Source: Proteiniclasticum sp043951855
Lineage (GTDB): Bacteria > Bacillota > Clostridia > Clostridiales > Clostridiaceae
Direction: 5' to 3'
DNA: 64,000 nucleotides
Assembly (NCBI RefSeq): GCF_043951855.1
Contig: NZ_JBINJW010000011.1
Span: 22,659-86,658 of the forward strand
Shown here: piece by piece, positions 1 through 7,552 of the stretch
Layout: every line of letters starts with the position of its first letter
How positions within the stretch are numbered: the stretch's first letter is position 1
The notes under the pieces: generated by a model
What the model was told of the DNA's origin: nothing
Database searches by the model: none
Seen by the model: the letters and a program-made list of their open reading frames with translations, nothing else
Translations under genes and position numbers: made by a program

Positions 1-475
1 TTTCGATGAGCTGCTGTTTACCAACGCCAAGCTCCTTGATCTTCGTTTCGGGATTGACGTTCAGTCTTACTTTTTTCAGCATCTCCCCGGACATCTTGAT
101 GGTTTCATTCCAGTCGATGACTCTGCCTTTTCTGATCTCATGTCCCAGATAGATATTTTCGTACACGGAAAGTTCCGGTATAAGTGCCAGTTCCTGATAT
201 ATGATTGCAACTCCAGCTTTTTCACTATCCTGTATCCCCTGGAATTTCTGTATTTCATCGTTAAGTATAATGTCTCCTTCATAGGAACCATAAGGCCATA
301 CGCCTGATAAAACCTTCATCAGTGTGGATTTGCCGGCTCCGTTCTCGCCTACCAGACAGTGAATTTCACCTCGTTTGACTTTGAAATTCACATTGTCCAG
401 CGCTTTCACGCCTGGAAACTCCTTGGTGATGTTTTTCATTTCCAGAATGTAGTCTGTCTTAAGGGCTTTCTCCAT
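1..475 (-). CDS. Multiple-sugar ABC transporter ATP-binding protein (N-terminal part, runs off the window)
   Basis: This is the first 158 residues of a sugar ABC transporter ATPase of the XylG/MmsA/GguA type, which powers import of monosaccharides such as xylose, arabinose or galactose from the cytoplasmic side. The Walker A motif GENGAGKST lies at about residues 40-48, after the opening ITKEFPGVKALDNV, and the Q-loop IIYQELALIPELSV is at about 94-107. These are hallmarks of the first ATPase domain of the double-domain sugar importers. The ATG at 475-473 has a good AGGAGAGGG site upstream. The rest of the gene lies to the left of the window, so it is incomplete by position and not broken. It follows the ChvE-like binding protein gene (630-1751) on the same strand with a 154-bp gap that holds a hairpin, so both are probably one operon. 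Confidence 0.9.
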   Translation of the reverse strand, partial: MEKALKTDYILEMKNITKEFPGVKALDNVNFKVKRGEIHCLVGENGAGKSTLMKVLSGVWPYGSYEGDIILNDEIQKFQGIQDSEKAGVAIIYQELALIPELSVYENIYLGHEIRKGRVIDWNETIKMSGEMLKKVRLNVNPETKIKELGVGKQQLIE

Positions 476-567
476 AATATATCCCTCTCCTCTGTTTCGC
501 GTAAATCATCTTACTGTGCAGAAAACATCAGGATAATTCAACCCTGTTTCCCCACAATATCATAAAT

Positions 568-593
568 AGTGAAAGCCTTTGGGGGCTTTCACT
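568..593 (-). promoter_or_regulatory. Intergenic hairpin between sugar-binding protein and ATPase genes
   Basis: A perfect 10-bp inverted repeat (568-577 and 584-593, arm AGTGAAAGCC) with a 6-base loop sits just after the stop of the binding protein gene. No T-run follows on the minus strand, so it is not a full terminator. Such hairpins are known after binding-protein genes in ABC operons, where they slow 3' decay or cause partial termination so that the binding protein is made in excess. That role is inferred here. Confidence 0.6.
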
Positions 594-629
594 ATCATGA
601 TCATTTAAGATTTGAATTCAGACTGTCTG

Positions 630-1751
630 TTATTCCAGTCCGGTAAATTCAGAAGCTTCGTAGTATCCTGAGTCGATCAGCGCTGCTTTAACGTTATCCT
701 GGTCTACAGTAATAACTTCTGTCTGCTTTGCAGGAACTTCCTTGGACTTATTGTCATAAGCTCCAGTAGTTCCAGGTGTTTCACCCTTCAGGATGGAAAC
801 TGCCATATCAATGGAGTCTTTCACAAGTGTTCTTACATCCTTGAAAACCGTCATGGACTGTTTGCCGTCGATGATGTACTGTACAGAAGCCATTTCAGCA
901 TCCTGCCCTGTAACCACAAAACTTGAAACGTCGCTGTCTGTTGCAAATGTGTCAGCAATGGATCTTGCTGTACCATCATTTGGTGCCAGTATAAATACAT
1001 CACCCTTGTCAGCTGCTGTAGCTGCTGTCAGATGTGATTCCGCTTTGTTCTTTGCTTCATTGAAATCCCAGTTTGTTGTGATCTGACCGATGATCTTGGA
1101 CATTTCGTCTCTTGTCAGTTCCGCTTTATCCTGAAGATTTACTGCTTCTGGTGAATTCTTGATTACAAATGTTCCATCTGCAATCTTAGGCTGAAGTACA
1201 CTCCATGCTCCTTCAAAGAACAGGAATGCGTTGTTGTCAGAAGCTGCGCCAGCATACAGATACAGCGGATTGTCTGTTCCGGATGCTTTGTCAATGAGAT
1301 ACTGACCCTGCGCTGCACCTACAGCGATGGAGTCAAATGTCACATAATAGTCCACTGCGTCTGTTCCTGTGATCAGTCTGTCATAGGAAATGACTTTCAC
1401 GCCTTCTGCGGCGGCGGCATCGGCAGCTGCTGCTGCGGCATCTCCGTCATGTGGACAGATGATGAGCACATCGATTCCTTTTGTGAGCAGTGACTCTACA
1501 TTTTCTTTTTCCTTTGCTGAAGATCCCTGGCTGAATAGAATCTCTACAGAGTATTCGGTTTCATCTAGAGCTTCCATGAATCTGGTTTCATCCTGGACCC
1601 ATCTTGGCTCGTCTTTTGTGGGAAGAACAATACCGATATCTACGGTACCATCGTTGTCACCATCGTCTGTTCCTGAAGAACAGCCTATTGAGAGTAACAT
1701 CATGCTGGAAAGCAGTGCAGATAGGATGACAAGTTTACGATTCTTTTTCAT
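630..1751 (-). CDS. chvE: ChvE-like multiple-monosaccharide ABC transporter substrate-binding lipoprotein
   Basis: This is a 373-residue extracytoplasmic sugar-binding lipoprotein. The N-terminus has a lysine-rich start, a hydrophobic stretch and a lipobox ending LLSIGC at about residue 24, so it is predicted to be lipid-anchored on the outer face of the membrane. The mature part begins VDIGIVLPTKDEPRW, typical of the periplasmic-binding-protein type 1 fold of the ChvE family. The ATG at 1751 is preferred over in-frame starts further upstream because AGAGGGG lies just before it and the signal peptide begins there. It is the first gene of the sugar import operon. A SigA promoter and an overlapping cre site lie about 170 bases upstream, so expression is probably repressed by CcpA when glucose is present. 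The exact sugar cannot be read from sequence. Confidence 0.9.
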   Translation of the reverse strand: MKKNRKLVILSALLSSMMLLSIGCSSGTDDGDNDGTVDIGIVLPTKDEPRWVQDETRFMEALDETEYSVEILFSQGSSAKEKENVESLLTKGIDVLIICPHDGDAAAAAADAAAAEGVKVISYDRLITGTDAVDYYVTFDSIAVGAAQGQYLIDKASGTDNPLYLYAGAASDNNAFLFFEGAWSVLQPKIADGTFVIKNSPEAVNLQDKAELTRDEMSKIIGQITTNWDFNEAKNKAESHLTAATAADKGDVFILAPNDGTARSIADTFATDSDVSSFVVTGQDAEMASVQYIIDGKQSMTVFKDVRTLVKDSIDMAVSILKGETPGTTGAYDNKSKEVPAKQTEVITVDQDNVKAALIDSGYYEASEFTGLE

Positions 1752-1923
1752 TCTTTTTTCCCCTCTCTTGATCTGACAAATAAACGCATAAAAAGAATCA
1801 TTTAAAGAATTTTCAGTCATTTCCAGCTCAGCCCGGTCAGATATGACTTTCATTTCAGTAAATGGCTATTCTTCGCCTTATTTGTCTTTTTTTGAACAAT
1901 CTATGAATTTATTGTTCGTCTTT

Positions 1924-1952
1924 ATTTTAACCAAAGGTGAAACCGTTGTCAA
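1924..1952 (-). promoter_or_regulatory. SigA promoter of the chvE operon
   Basis: On the minus strand TTGACA (1947-1952) and TAAAAT (1924-1929) are separated by 17 bases. The -35 box is a perfect match. Transcription would begin near 1917, which gives a leader of about 165 bases before the chvE start at 1751. I see no known riboswitch in that leader. Confidence 0.75.
1938..1951. promoter_or_regulatory. cre site (CcpA operator) overlapping the chvE promoter
   Basis: The 14-mer TGAAACCGTTGTCA matches the Gram-positive consensus TGWAANCGNTNWCA at every fixed position. It overlaps the -35 box and the spacer of the chvE promoter, so CcpA bound here would block RNA polymerase directly. This is a direct sequence match; repression itself is inferred from the family rule. 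Confidence 0.75.
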
Positions 1953-2193
1953 TCCTGTTCGTACATGTTTAAGAAATAAGAAAATTTTCCTGATAATAAG
2001 GCTTGTAAAAAGACTAATGTTTATTAATTGCATACATAATTCTCTTATTTCACATTTGAAATATATATCATATTCATGACTGATCAAAAGCAGTACAGTT
2101 TCTATGGAAAGTCTATGGAAACAGATCACACAAGGAGATCTGAGTTCTGATCTCACGCAATAAGATATGCATCGAAGTGATTTCATGAAGGAT

Positions 2194-2241
2194 GAATGAG
2201 GACATGAAATTCTTACCGCTCAGAAATTCATGTCCTCATTC
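2194..2241. terminator. Hairpin terminator downstream of the 2259-3149 gene
   Basis: A perfect 15-bp inverted repeat (2194-2208 and 2227-2241, arm GAATGAGGACATGAA) with an 18-base loop. On the plus strand it is followed by CGTTTTCTCTT; on the minus strand the T-run is poor. It lies just beyond the stop of the minus-strand gene, so it probably ends that transcript and shields the chvE promoter region. Confidence 0.6.
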
Positions 2242-2258
2242 CGTTTTCTCTTATATGA

Positions 2259-3149
2259 CTACAGGTCCTCCAGCCTGCCAAAGGCTTTCAGAAGAAGAAG
2301 ATTCCTGATGGTCACATCTGCTCTCCACCAGTTTCTGGCAACAGCGAAGGCTTCAGGGTAACTTCCCCAGGACCAGTTGATTTCCCAGTACCCGTCTGAA
2401 TGAAGGGATCGTTCCAGCGCATCAAGCTCCATCCTGAGAAGCTCCTTGATCTCCTTCTGCTTCAGAAGAGGATGACTGCCATCCCGTATGAAGGCAGAAG
2501 GTCTGCAGGTATACTCCTTCCAGTTGTCCGGGTCTTTTTCTATGATCTTCGCCTCCAGCTTATTCAGTCTCTCCTCATCCAGATAGGCTCGAATGCTTTC
2601 AAGACAGATCAGATCATGCATGGATGGGTCTTTCGCGTTTACGAATTCCTCTTTCATGGATTCCATCTCATTCAAAGCCAGCATATAGAGGTCTGACTTG
2701 TAATCCCCGAAATCCAGAATGAACCTCAGAATCGATGCAGTGGGATTAAACGGGGTGATCGTCCCTTCCCCTGCTGTTTCCCACCAGTGTGCATGGGGAT
2801 AACTGCTGTTTTCAGGCACTGAAAACAGCCACTTATGGCCTTTCTTCCCCTGTCCGGATTCCAGATACTTCAGCATTTCAACAATCATGGGATGCTTCCT
2901 GTTGCTGTGTCCGATTTCTCTCAGAATCTCCGCAGCCCGATTTGTGGTGATGGGTGTTGAACCTGGATTCCATGAATCCGGTTCAAGCCCATGACCGAAA
3001 CCGCCGTCCTCATTCTGATAAAAGGAAAGCATCTTCAGCACTTCTTCACTGTCCCTGTGCTCAAAATGAAATTCCCATCTGGCCAGATCCAGCGGTCTGG
3101 CATTGCGATAGATCCAGTTTCTTATATTCTGATAACCATTGTAATCCAT
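2259..3149 (-). CDS. Prenyltransferase/squalene-cyclase-like toroid-fold protein, function unknown
   Basis: This 296-residue soluble protein contains QNEDGGFGHGLEPD near residue 45, the type of repeat (aromatic, G-G-F-G, acidic) found in terpenoid cyclase and prenyltransferase alpha/alpha toroids. Conserved hypothetical proteins with this opening are common in Firmicutes. No DxDD or DCTAE catalytic motif of true cyclases was seen, so no reaction is assigned. The ATG at 3149 is chosen because AGAGGAGGACAACAG precedes it; a reading frame upstream to 3236 has no such site and overlaps the preceding gene. The gap to that gene (3181-4494) is only 31 bases on the same strand, so the two are probably cotranscribed. 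Confidence 0.7.
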   Translation of the reverse strand: MDYNGYQNIRNWIYRNARPLDLARWEFHFEHRDSEEVLKMLSFYQNEDGGFGHGLEPDSWNPGSTPITTNRAAEILREIGHSNRKHPMIVEMLKYLESGQGKKGHKWLFSVPENSSYPHAHWWETAGEGTITPFNPTASILRFILDFGDYKSDLYMLALNEMESMKEEFVNAKDPSMHDLICLESIRAYLDEERLNKLEAKIIEKDPDNWKEYTCRPSAFIRDGSHPLLKQKEIKELLRMELDALERSLHSDGYWEINWSWGSYPEAFAVARNWWRADVTIRNLLLLKAFGRLEDL

Positions 3150-3180
3150 CTGTTGTCCTCCTCTCAGACAGAACTTCCTG

Positions 3181-4494
3181 CTAATATCTGAAATACTTGT
3201 CTTTGAACCAGGATTCGTAAAAACGCGCCACATCATTGTTTTTCATTTTTTCAATGAGAAGCTCCAGCAGATCTTCCCAAACCACCGGAAGATAATGCCC
3301 CTTGAAATCATCCTTCAGAATCTTCTCTTCTGCCGTGAGGGCTTTGCTTCTTACCTTCCAGTTTTCTCTTGGATAGATCACAAGGAGGTAACTATCCCTG
3401 GAAAGGTGCACAAGATTTCTCATGCAGCTGTAGTTTTCCAGAAACACCTTCTGATTCTTGTGTTCTTCTTTTATGATCTCAGACTGCTCCAGAAGCGGTC
3501 TGTAGGTTTCCTCATACTTTCTGAGATAATCCTCATCCAGAGCTCTTTCATAGCATCCTTCGGTGTATTTGGCCACGACATAGACGTCCTTTCCGGATTT
3601 CAGCTTGAAATAGAAATCGAAGCAGGTTTTCCTTCCCTGGGTATTTTCGATTTCTGAAATCTTGGAGAAGGAAATATGCGAAGGATCGTAGATGATCTCA
3701 TCCTCCATCCCCATGAGACCGAGCAGTGTGTCCAGTTCCCTGTAGCGCAGTAGAGGATAGAAGAAATTCACCGCCATGACCTGAGAAGAGTTCAGATGAT
3801 GAGAATATCTGTGCCAGTGGATGGAAGAAAGATATTTGGAGCCCACAAGCTTCTCTTTGACTTCACGGGAAAAATTCATCTCGTAATATTTTTCAGGCAG
3901 AATATGACTATAGGTTCTACCGTTATGGCTTACCTCTTCCTTCACTCTTAAAGACTTCTCCTTGTAGGATTTCATGTGATCCATGACTTTGCTTCTGAAA
4001 TCCCTGCAGTCCAGAAATGCCGTCTCATATGCCCAGGTAAGACTCACTGTGGCCAGTTCATGACTCGGAAATTCTTCTTCGGCAAGAAAAACAAAGGAAC
4101 TGTCTGGATGAAGTCCGAACTCTTCATTACCGGTATCCGCCATATTGATGATCGCTCTGTAGACCGCCGCCTCTTCGGTGGTTCCCAGATTTCTGGCGCT
4201 GCTCAGTTCATTGATGCCGATGAGTATCGGCTGATCTTTTTTCCTTGTCAGGTCTCTTATATTCTCAGGGGTAATCTCTTTTCCGCTGAGAAGTATGAGC
4301 TCTCTTTTCGTATCTTCGCTGAAAGAGAGCAGCTCTTCCATCACCTCATCCTTGTAAGCCGAAGTACGAATGACCAGAAGATTCTTTTTCCCGGCATGAC
4401 GTGCCAGAAACTCCTGCATCATCTTCTTTTCCTCCATCATCTTACCGCGATCATCCAAAAGACCTTTTTCCTTCAGCATCAGTGTCCTCTGCAT
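3181..4494 (-). CDS. Two-part protein: degenerate ATPase-like N-terminus and PGN_0703-type nuclease-like C-terminus
   Basis: This 437-residue protein has no clear single-family match. Residues 20-150 (KKNLLVIRTSAY, PILIGINELSSA, SSFVFLAEEE) have the strand-helix rhythm of a P-loop ATPase but lack a Walker A lysine loop. Residues about 230-350 resemble the PGN_0703 family of putative PD-(D/E)XK restriction endonucleases: SSQVMAVNFFYPLL, then CFDFYFKLKSG, then YVVAKYTE. In that family the last block should read E-x-K; here it reads V-A-K, so a catalytic acid appears to be lost. It may be a binding protein or dead enzyme. A purine-rich stretch (GGGGGGATAAAGG) precedes the ATG at 4494; later in-frame ATGs are possible. 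It is followed closely by the toroid-fold gene. Confidence 0.55.
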   Translation of the reverse strand: MQRTLMLKEKGLLDDRGKMMEEKKMMQEFLARHAGKKNLLVIRTSAYKDEVMEELLSFSEDTKRELILLSGKEITPENIRDLTRKKDQPILIGINELSSARNLGTTEEAAVYRAIINMADTGNEEFGLHPDSSFVFLAEEEFPSHELATVSLTWAYETAFLDCRDFRSKVMDHMKSYKEKSLRVKEEVSHNGRTYSHILPEKYYEMNFSREVKEKLVGSKYLSSIHWHRYSHHLNSSQVMAVNFFYPLLRYRELDTLLGLMGMEDEIIYDPSHISFSKISEIENTQGRKTCFDFYFKLKSGKDVYVVAKYTEGCYERALDEDYLRKYEETYRPLLEQSEIIKEEHKNQKVFLENYSCMRNLVHLSRDSYLLVIYPRENWKVRSKALTAEEKILKDDFKGHYLPVVWEDLLELLIEKMKNNDVARFYESWFKDKYFRY

Positions 4495-4636
4495 CCTTTA
4501 TCCCCCCATTTGCACATTGATTCATCGTTTCTCCAATATGCTTCTATTTTATCTCAATTTCAATGATAAATGTTAATTTCAAGATAAAAATTTGGAAAAT
4601 ACGAATAATTGCAATCGATTACCAGAAGGAGAAGAA

Positions 4637-4658
4637 AAGAGAGGATTTCTCCTCTCTT
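4637..4658 (-). terminator. Rho-independent terminator of the stress-protein gene
   Basis: A 9-bp perfect stem (4637-4645 and 4650-4658) with a 4-base loop, followed on the minus strand by TTCTTCTCCTTC. It lies 15 bases beyond the TAA at 4674-4676 that ends the frame continuing past the internal TGA, which suggests that this TAA was the original gene end. Confidence 0.6.
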
Positions 4659-4673
4659 CGGGTTATTCAGTCT

Positions 4674-4808
4674 TTAATGAAGGTGGAATCCTGGGTCCAG
4701 CGGATCCTCTTCCTCCTCCGGAACATTCCTGTTCACTTTATCCAGGTCCGCATAGTCTTCCAGTTCTCGTTCATCCAGAGAAATGGAACGCTCTACGGAT
4801 TCCTCTCA
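4674..4808 (-). pseudogene. In-frame continuation of the stress-protein gene beyond an internal TGA
   Basis: After the TGA at 4806-4808 the same frame stays open for 43 codons to TAA at 4674-4676. It encodes an acidic tail with the same composition as the preceding residues (EESVERSISLDERELEDYA, later NVPEEEEDPLDPG). The codon choice matches the upstream part and a terminator follows at 4637-4658. This is best read as the original C-terminus cut off by a nonsense change. Readthrough or a sequencing error are alternatives. Confidence 0.6.
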
Positions 4809-5396
4809 GTCTTCATCCACTTTTTCCATATGGTGTGGCGGATGGATCACATCGTCTTCTGTAATGGATCCTGGTGTCAGGATTTCATCGCGAACCGAAG
4901 GATCTTCGTAGGTTCCAGGTGTGGTTTTTCTGTAGCCGTAATCCAGTGCCACATAGGTGCCAGGGTTATCCGGATCTTCCTTGAACCGCTTCGTGATGGA
5001 ATAGGTGCCGGGTGTTCTAATGTCGTTTATGAACAGATCTGGCGCTCGGTAGGTGCCTGGATTTTCGATATGGTTTCTGATTTCATCATTCACACCGATG
5101 AATACAAGGATGTTACCGTCATTTAGTCTGTCTCTGTAGACCACAGCATTCTCTTCCGGAATACCGTAATGGGTCAGAGAACCGACGAATTCGTGGACTC
5201 CTCTACCATGATATAAATCTCCGACTACAATCGTCTCTTTTCCTTCTGCATCCATGGACCCTTTAATCGTCTTGTACGCATAAGGTTCATTGGTGACCAC
5301 GGATATCTCTCTGGGATCCAGGCCCATCTCTTTCAGATCATTGATGGCCAGAATCGCTTCTTCTTCTGTTCTAAATGTTCCAACTAGTCTTTTCAA
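4806..5396 (-). CDS. General-stress-protein 17M-like domain protein with a PGTY-repeat tail (probably truncated)
   Basis: The 196-residue product opens with MKRLVGTFRTEEEAI, then IVVGDLYHGRG and YGIPEENAVVYRDRLNDG: the pattern of the YflT/general stress protein 17M fold, a cytoplasmic stress protein of unknown biochemistry. From about residue 112 on, a tail repeats NPGTY or TPGTY four times plus one TPGS, every 15-16 residues, which is not part of the known domain. The start is taken as TTG at 5396, since AAAGGAG lies nine bases before it; an ATG at 5435 would have no such site. The frame stops at TGA 4806-4808 and then continues in frame for 43 codons (see 4674-4808). Confidence 0.7.
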   Translation of the reverse strand: MKRLVGTFRTEEEAILAINDLKEMGLDPREISVVTNEPYAYKTIKGSMDAEGKETIVVGDLYHGRGVHEFVGSLTHYGIPEENAVVYRDRLNDGNILVFIGVNDEIRNHIENPGTYRAPDLFINDIRTPGTYSITKRFKEDPDNPGTYVALDYGYRKTTPGTYEDPSVRDEILTPGSITEDDVIHPPHHMEKVDED

Positions 5397-5537
5397 AAGA
5401 TAACACTCCTTTATTAATAATTGTTCTGTTGTCACCTATTACTGTATCGTTAATATAAGACCATTCTTTAACGTTTCAGTGAAATGATAGTGAAACCTCT
5501 GTTATCTTCTGTTCATATTTTACTACAGCGCCAATCC

Positions 5538-6002
5538 TTATCTGCTTTTTTTCTCCATCTCCAGCAGTTTTTCCTTCACATCGAGTCCACCTGCAAACCC
5601 TACCAGCTTCCCGTTCTTTCCGATGACTCGATGGCATGGTATGATCACCGGAATGCGATTTCTGTTGTTGGCCATACCCACGGCTCGAGAAGCCTTGGGA
5701 CTTCCCACTGCCATGGCGATGTCTTCATAGGTTCTGGTCTCCCCTTTGGGGATTTCTCGTAAGGCTTCCCATACTTTTTTCTGGAAGGGTGTGCCTTCAA
5801 TGCGAAGAGGGATATCGAATTCTTCTCTACTGCCCTGATAATATTCATTGATCTGTTTTTCCACTTCTGCAATGAGTTCTGTCTTTTTCTCTACCATACC
5901 CAGTATGGAAACTTTACCGAAATGAAGATCCGTAATCCTGCCGTCATTCTCCAGAACCGTCAGTTCACCTATGAGTGTTTCAATTGTATATTTGCATTTC
6001 AT
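5538..6002 (-). CDS. ogt: Methylated-DNA--protein-cysteine S-methyltransferase
   Basis: This 154-residue protein repairs O6-alkylguanine in DNA by moving the alkyl group irreversibly onto its own cysteine. The active-site motif IIPCHRVIGKNG is at about residues 120-131, with the DNA-binding helix region FQKKVWEALREIPKGETRTYEDIA before it (helix-turn-helix with the arginine finger). The length fits the short Ogt form without an Ada regulatory domain. The start at 6002 has a G-rich site upstream. It lies between the stress-protein gene (141-bp gap) and the tRNA gene and is probably transcribed alone. Confidence 0.9.
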   Translation of the reverse strand: MKCKYTIETLIGELTVLENDGRITDLHFGKVSILGMVEKKTELIAEVEKQINEYYQGSREEFDIPLRIEGTPFQKKVWEALREIPKGETRTYEDIAMAVGSPKASRAVGMANNRNRIPVIIPCHRVIGKNGKLVGFAGGLDVKEKLLEMEKKSR

Positions 6003-6096
6003 TCCTGATTGCCCCCCAATTCATTTCATGGTCTCATCATACCTTATCTTTCGAAACTATTAAATATCAGGATTCATAGTAAATGAAAGAAAAAAA

Positions 6097-6121
6097 GATC
6101 TGAACGATAATCGTTCAGATC
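6097..6121 (-). terminator. Rho-independent terminator after tRNA-Val
   Basis: An 11-bp perfect stem (6097-6107 and 6111-6121, arm GATCTGAACGA) with a 3-base loop is followed on the minus strand by a run of seven T. It begins four bases after the CCA of the tRNA, so the tRNA is a single-gene transcript end. Confidence 0.9.
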
Positions 6122-6124
6122 CTA

Positions 6125-6200
6125 TGGTGGGAAGAACAGGACTCGAACCTGCGACTTCCACCTTGTCGAGGTGGCACTCTCCCAGCTGAGTTATCCTCCC
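6125..6200 (-). tRNA. tRNA-Val(GAC) with C at position 33
   Basis: A complete 76-nt cloverleaf with encoded CCA. The acceptor stem GGGAGGA pairs with TCTTCCC, the D-arm has G18-G19, the anticodon stem is CCACC/GGTGG and the T-arm carries GGTTCGAGTCC. The seven-base anticodon loop reads TCGACAA, which gives the anticodon GAC (positions 6167-6165), a valine tRNA. Position 33 (6168) is C where almost every tRNA has U, so the U-turn of the anticodon loop may be weakened. There is no long variable arm, so a serine CGA reading is excluded. A strong terminator follows. Confidence 0.85.
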
Positions 6201-6319
6201 ATAGGCAGTTTTGCTGCCCTTTAATTATAACAAATTACTTCAGTCAGGTATAGCATTTTTTTACTGTTTATGAAAAATTGTTACGATTGTTCCTTCTTTT
6301 CTCTCAAATCAGAAAAAGA

Positions 6320-6341
6320 TGCCAGAAACAGGTCTCCGGCA
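6320..6341 (-). terminator. Terminator of the NYN-domain gene
   Basis: A 7-bp stem (6320-6326 and 6335-6341, one G-T pair on the minus strand) is followed on the minus strand by TCTTTTTC. It lies 12 bases beyond the stop codon at 6353. Confidence 0.6.
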
Positions 6342-6352
6342 CCTTCCTATAT

Positions 6353-7240
6353 TTACTTCATCTTCTTCGGTTTTCTTCTGTAGGTTCTTCGTTTCGGCTG
6401 CTGTGGAGCTGTTTCTTCCTCTGGAGCATCTTTTCCTTCCCCTTTCAGAGAAACCCACATGGAAGTGCCGTCTTTGCCTTTGGTGTTGAATTCCAGGAAG
6501 TCGAATTTCTTCAGGAACTTGGATAGCTTGGTGTCCCCGTAGTTTCTGACATCGAAATCAGGATATCGCTTCACAAGTCTGTTTCCGATCTCACCCATAT
6601 TCATGCTTTGGGCTTCCACTTCATTCATCATTTTCAGCACGGTGGCTTTGATGACTTCAATATCCGTCATGCTCTTCTGGTCATCCACTTTATCCGTTTT
6701 GGCAGGCTTCTTCCCGTTGGTGCCTGGCTGAGCCTGAATTTCCTTCTTCTCTTTTTCAAGCTGAGAAGCTTTTTCCTCTTCTTCTCGCTTGCTCTTTTCA
6801 TCGGAAGCCAGCAGAACGTCAAGATACTTGAACTGGTTACAGGCGGCGATGAATGGCTTTGGCGTTTTCTTTTCGCCCATACCCACTACAAGCATGCCGG
6901 ATTCTCGTAATCTCGAGGCAAGTTTCGTGAAATCACTGTCACTGGATACAATACAGAATCCTTCCACATATCCTGTGTAGAGAATATCCATGGCATCGAT
7001 GATCATGGCTGAGTCCGTCGCATTCTTCCCTACCGTATAGCTGTACTGCTGCACAGGGGTAACGGAATTGGCGAGAAGGATATCCTTCCATGATGCTGTG
7101 CCTGGTGACGTCCAGTCTCCATAGATTCTTTTGTATGTAGATACTCCGTAATTGGATACTTCGTCGAATATGTACTTGATGTACTTTGCTGAAACATTAT
7201 CTGCATCGATGAGGACTGCAAACCGTTTTTCTTCTACCAT
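6353..7240 (-). CDS. NYN-domain (LabA/DUF88) putative RNase with C-terminal OST-HTH/LOTUS domain
   Basis: This is a 295-residue cytoplasmic protein. The N-terminal NYN domain has the PIN-like acidic residues in order: VLIDADNVSAKY (about 8-19), NATDSAMIIDAMD (about 73-85) and CIVSSDSDFTKLASRLRESG (about 95-114). A lysine- and glutamate-rich linker follows (about 147-190), then an OST-HTH/LOTUS-type winged helix (IGNRLVKRYPDFD, TKLSKFLKKFDFLEF) and a basic tail. In the family this pairing suggests an RNA-binding ribonuclease, but the substrate is unknown. The ATG is close to a GGAGG-like stretch. It stands alone between the tRNA and a divergent gene. Confidence 0.85.
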   Translation of the reverse strand: MVEEKRFAVLIDADNVSAKYIKYIFDEVSNYGVSTYKRIYGDWTSPGTASWKDILLANSVTPVQQYSYTVGKNATDSAMIIDAMDILYTGYVEGFCIVSSDSDFTKLASRLRESGMLVVGMGEKKTPKPFIAACNQFKYLDVLLASDEKSKREEEEKASQLEKEKKEIQAQPGTNGKKPAKTDKVDDQKSMTDIEVIKATVLKMMNEVEAQSMNMGEIGNRLVKRYPDFDVRNYGDTKLSKFLKKFDFLEFNTKGKDGTSMWVSLKGEGKDAPEEETAPQQPKRRTYRRKPKKMK

Positions 7241-7436
7241 CTATTGGCCTCCAAATTTTCTAACTTTTCTATTATCATACCACGAATTGTAATCAAAAAC
7301 GGCAACTTTCCTGTGATTTTCTCTCATTATTTCTGATTTCATGCAGATGCAGGGCAATAATCAGGAAGAATTATTCCACATGAACTTCCAAAGATGGAAT
7401 GAGAAAATATGTGTTCCCAATTCAGAGAAAGCAGAC

Positions 7437-7442
7437 TATAAT
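7437..7442 (+). promoter_or_regulatory. Possible promoter of the 7553 gene (-10 box)
   Basis: The 312-bp gap 7241-7552 holds TATAAT at 7437-7442, with TTCCCA at 7414-7419 (four of six match) 17 bases upstream, in the right direction for the plus-strand gene. A leader of about 100 bases would result. Nothing else was recognised in the gap. Confidence 0.4.
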
Positions 7443-7552
7443 AAGATGTGCTTCCTTAATCAAATAAATATATCAGGAAATACTCATAAAGTAATAAGAT
7501 TTACGAATTAGAATAGGAAAGTACAAGGACATAATGAGAGGAAGAGACTGAA

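Noticed and set aside
6125..6200. Reading the tRNA on the plus strand as tRNA-Asp(GTC)
   Set aside because: The plus-strand anticodon arm gives TTGTCGA, but the T-arm consensus GGTTCGAGTCC, the CCA and the terminator are all on the minus strand.
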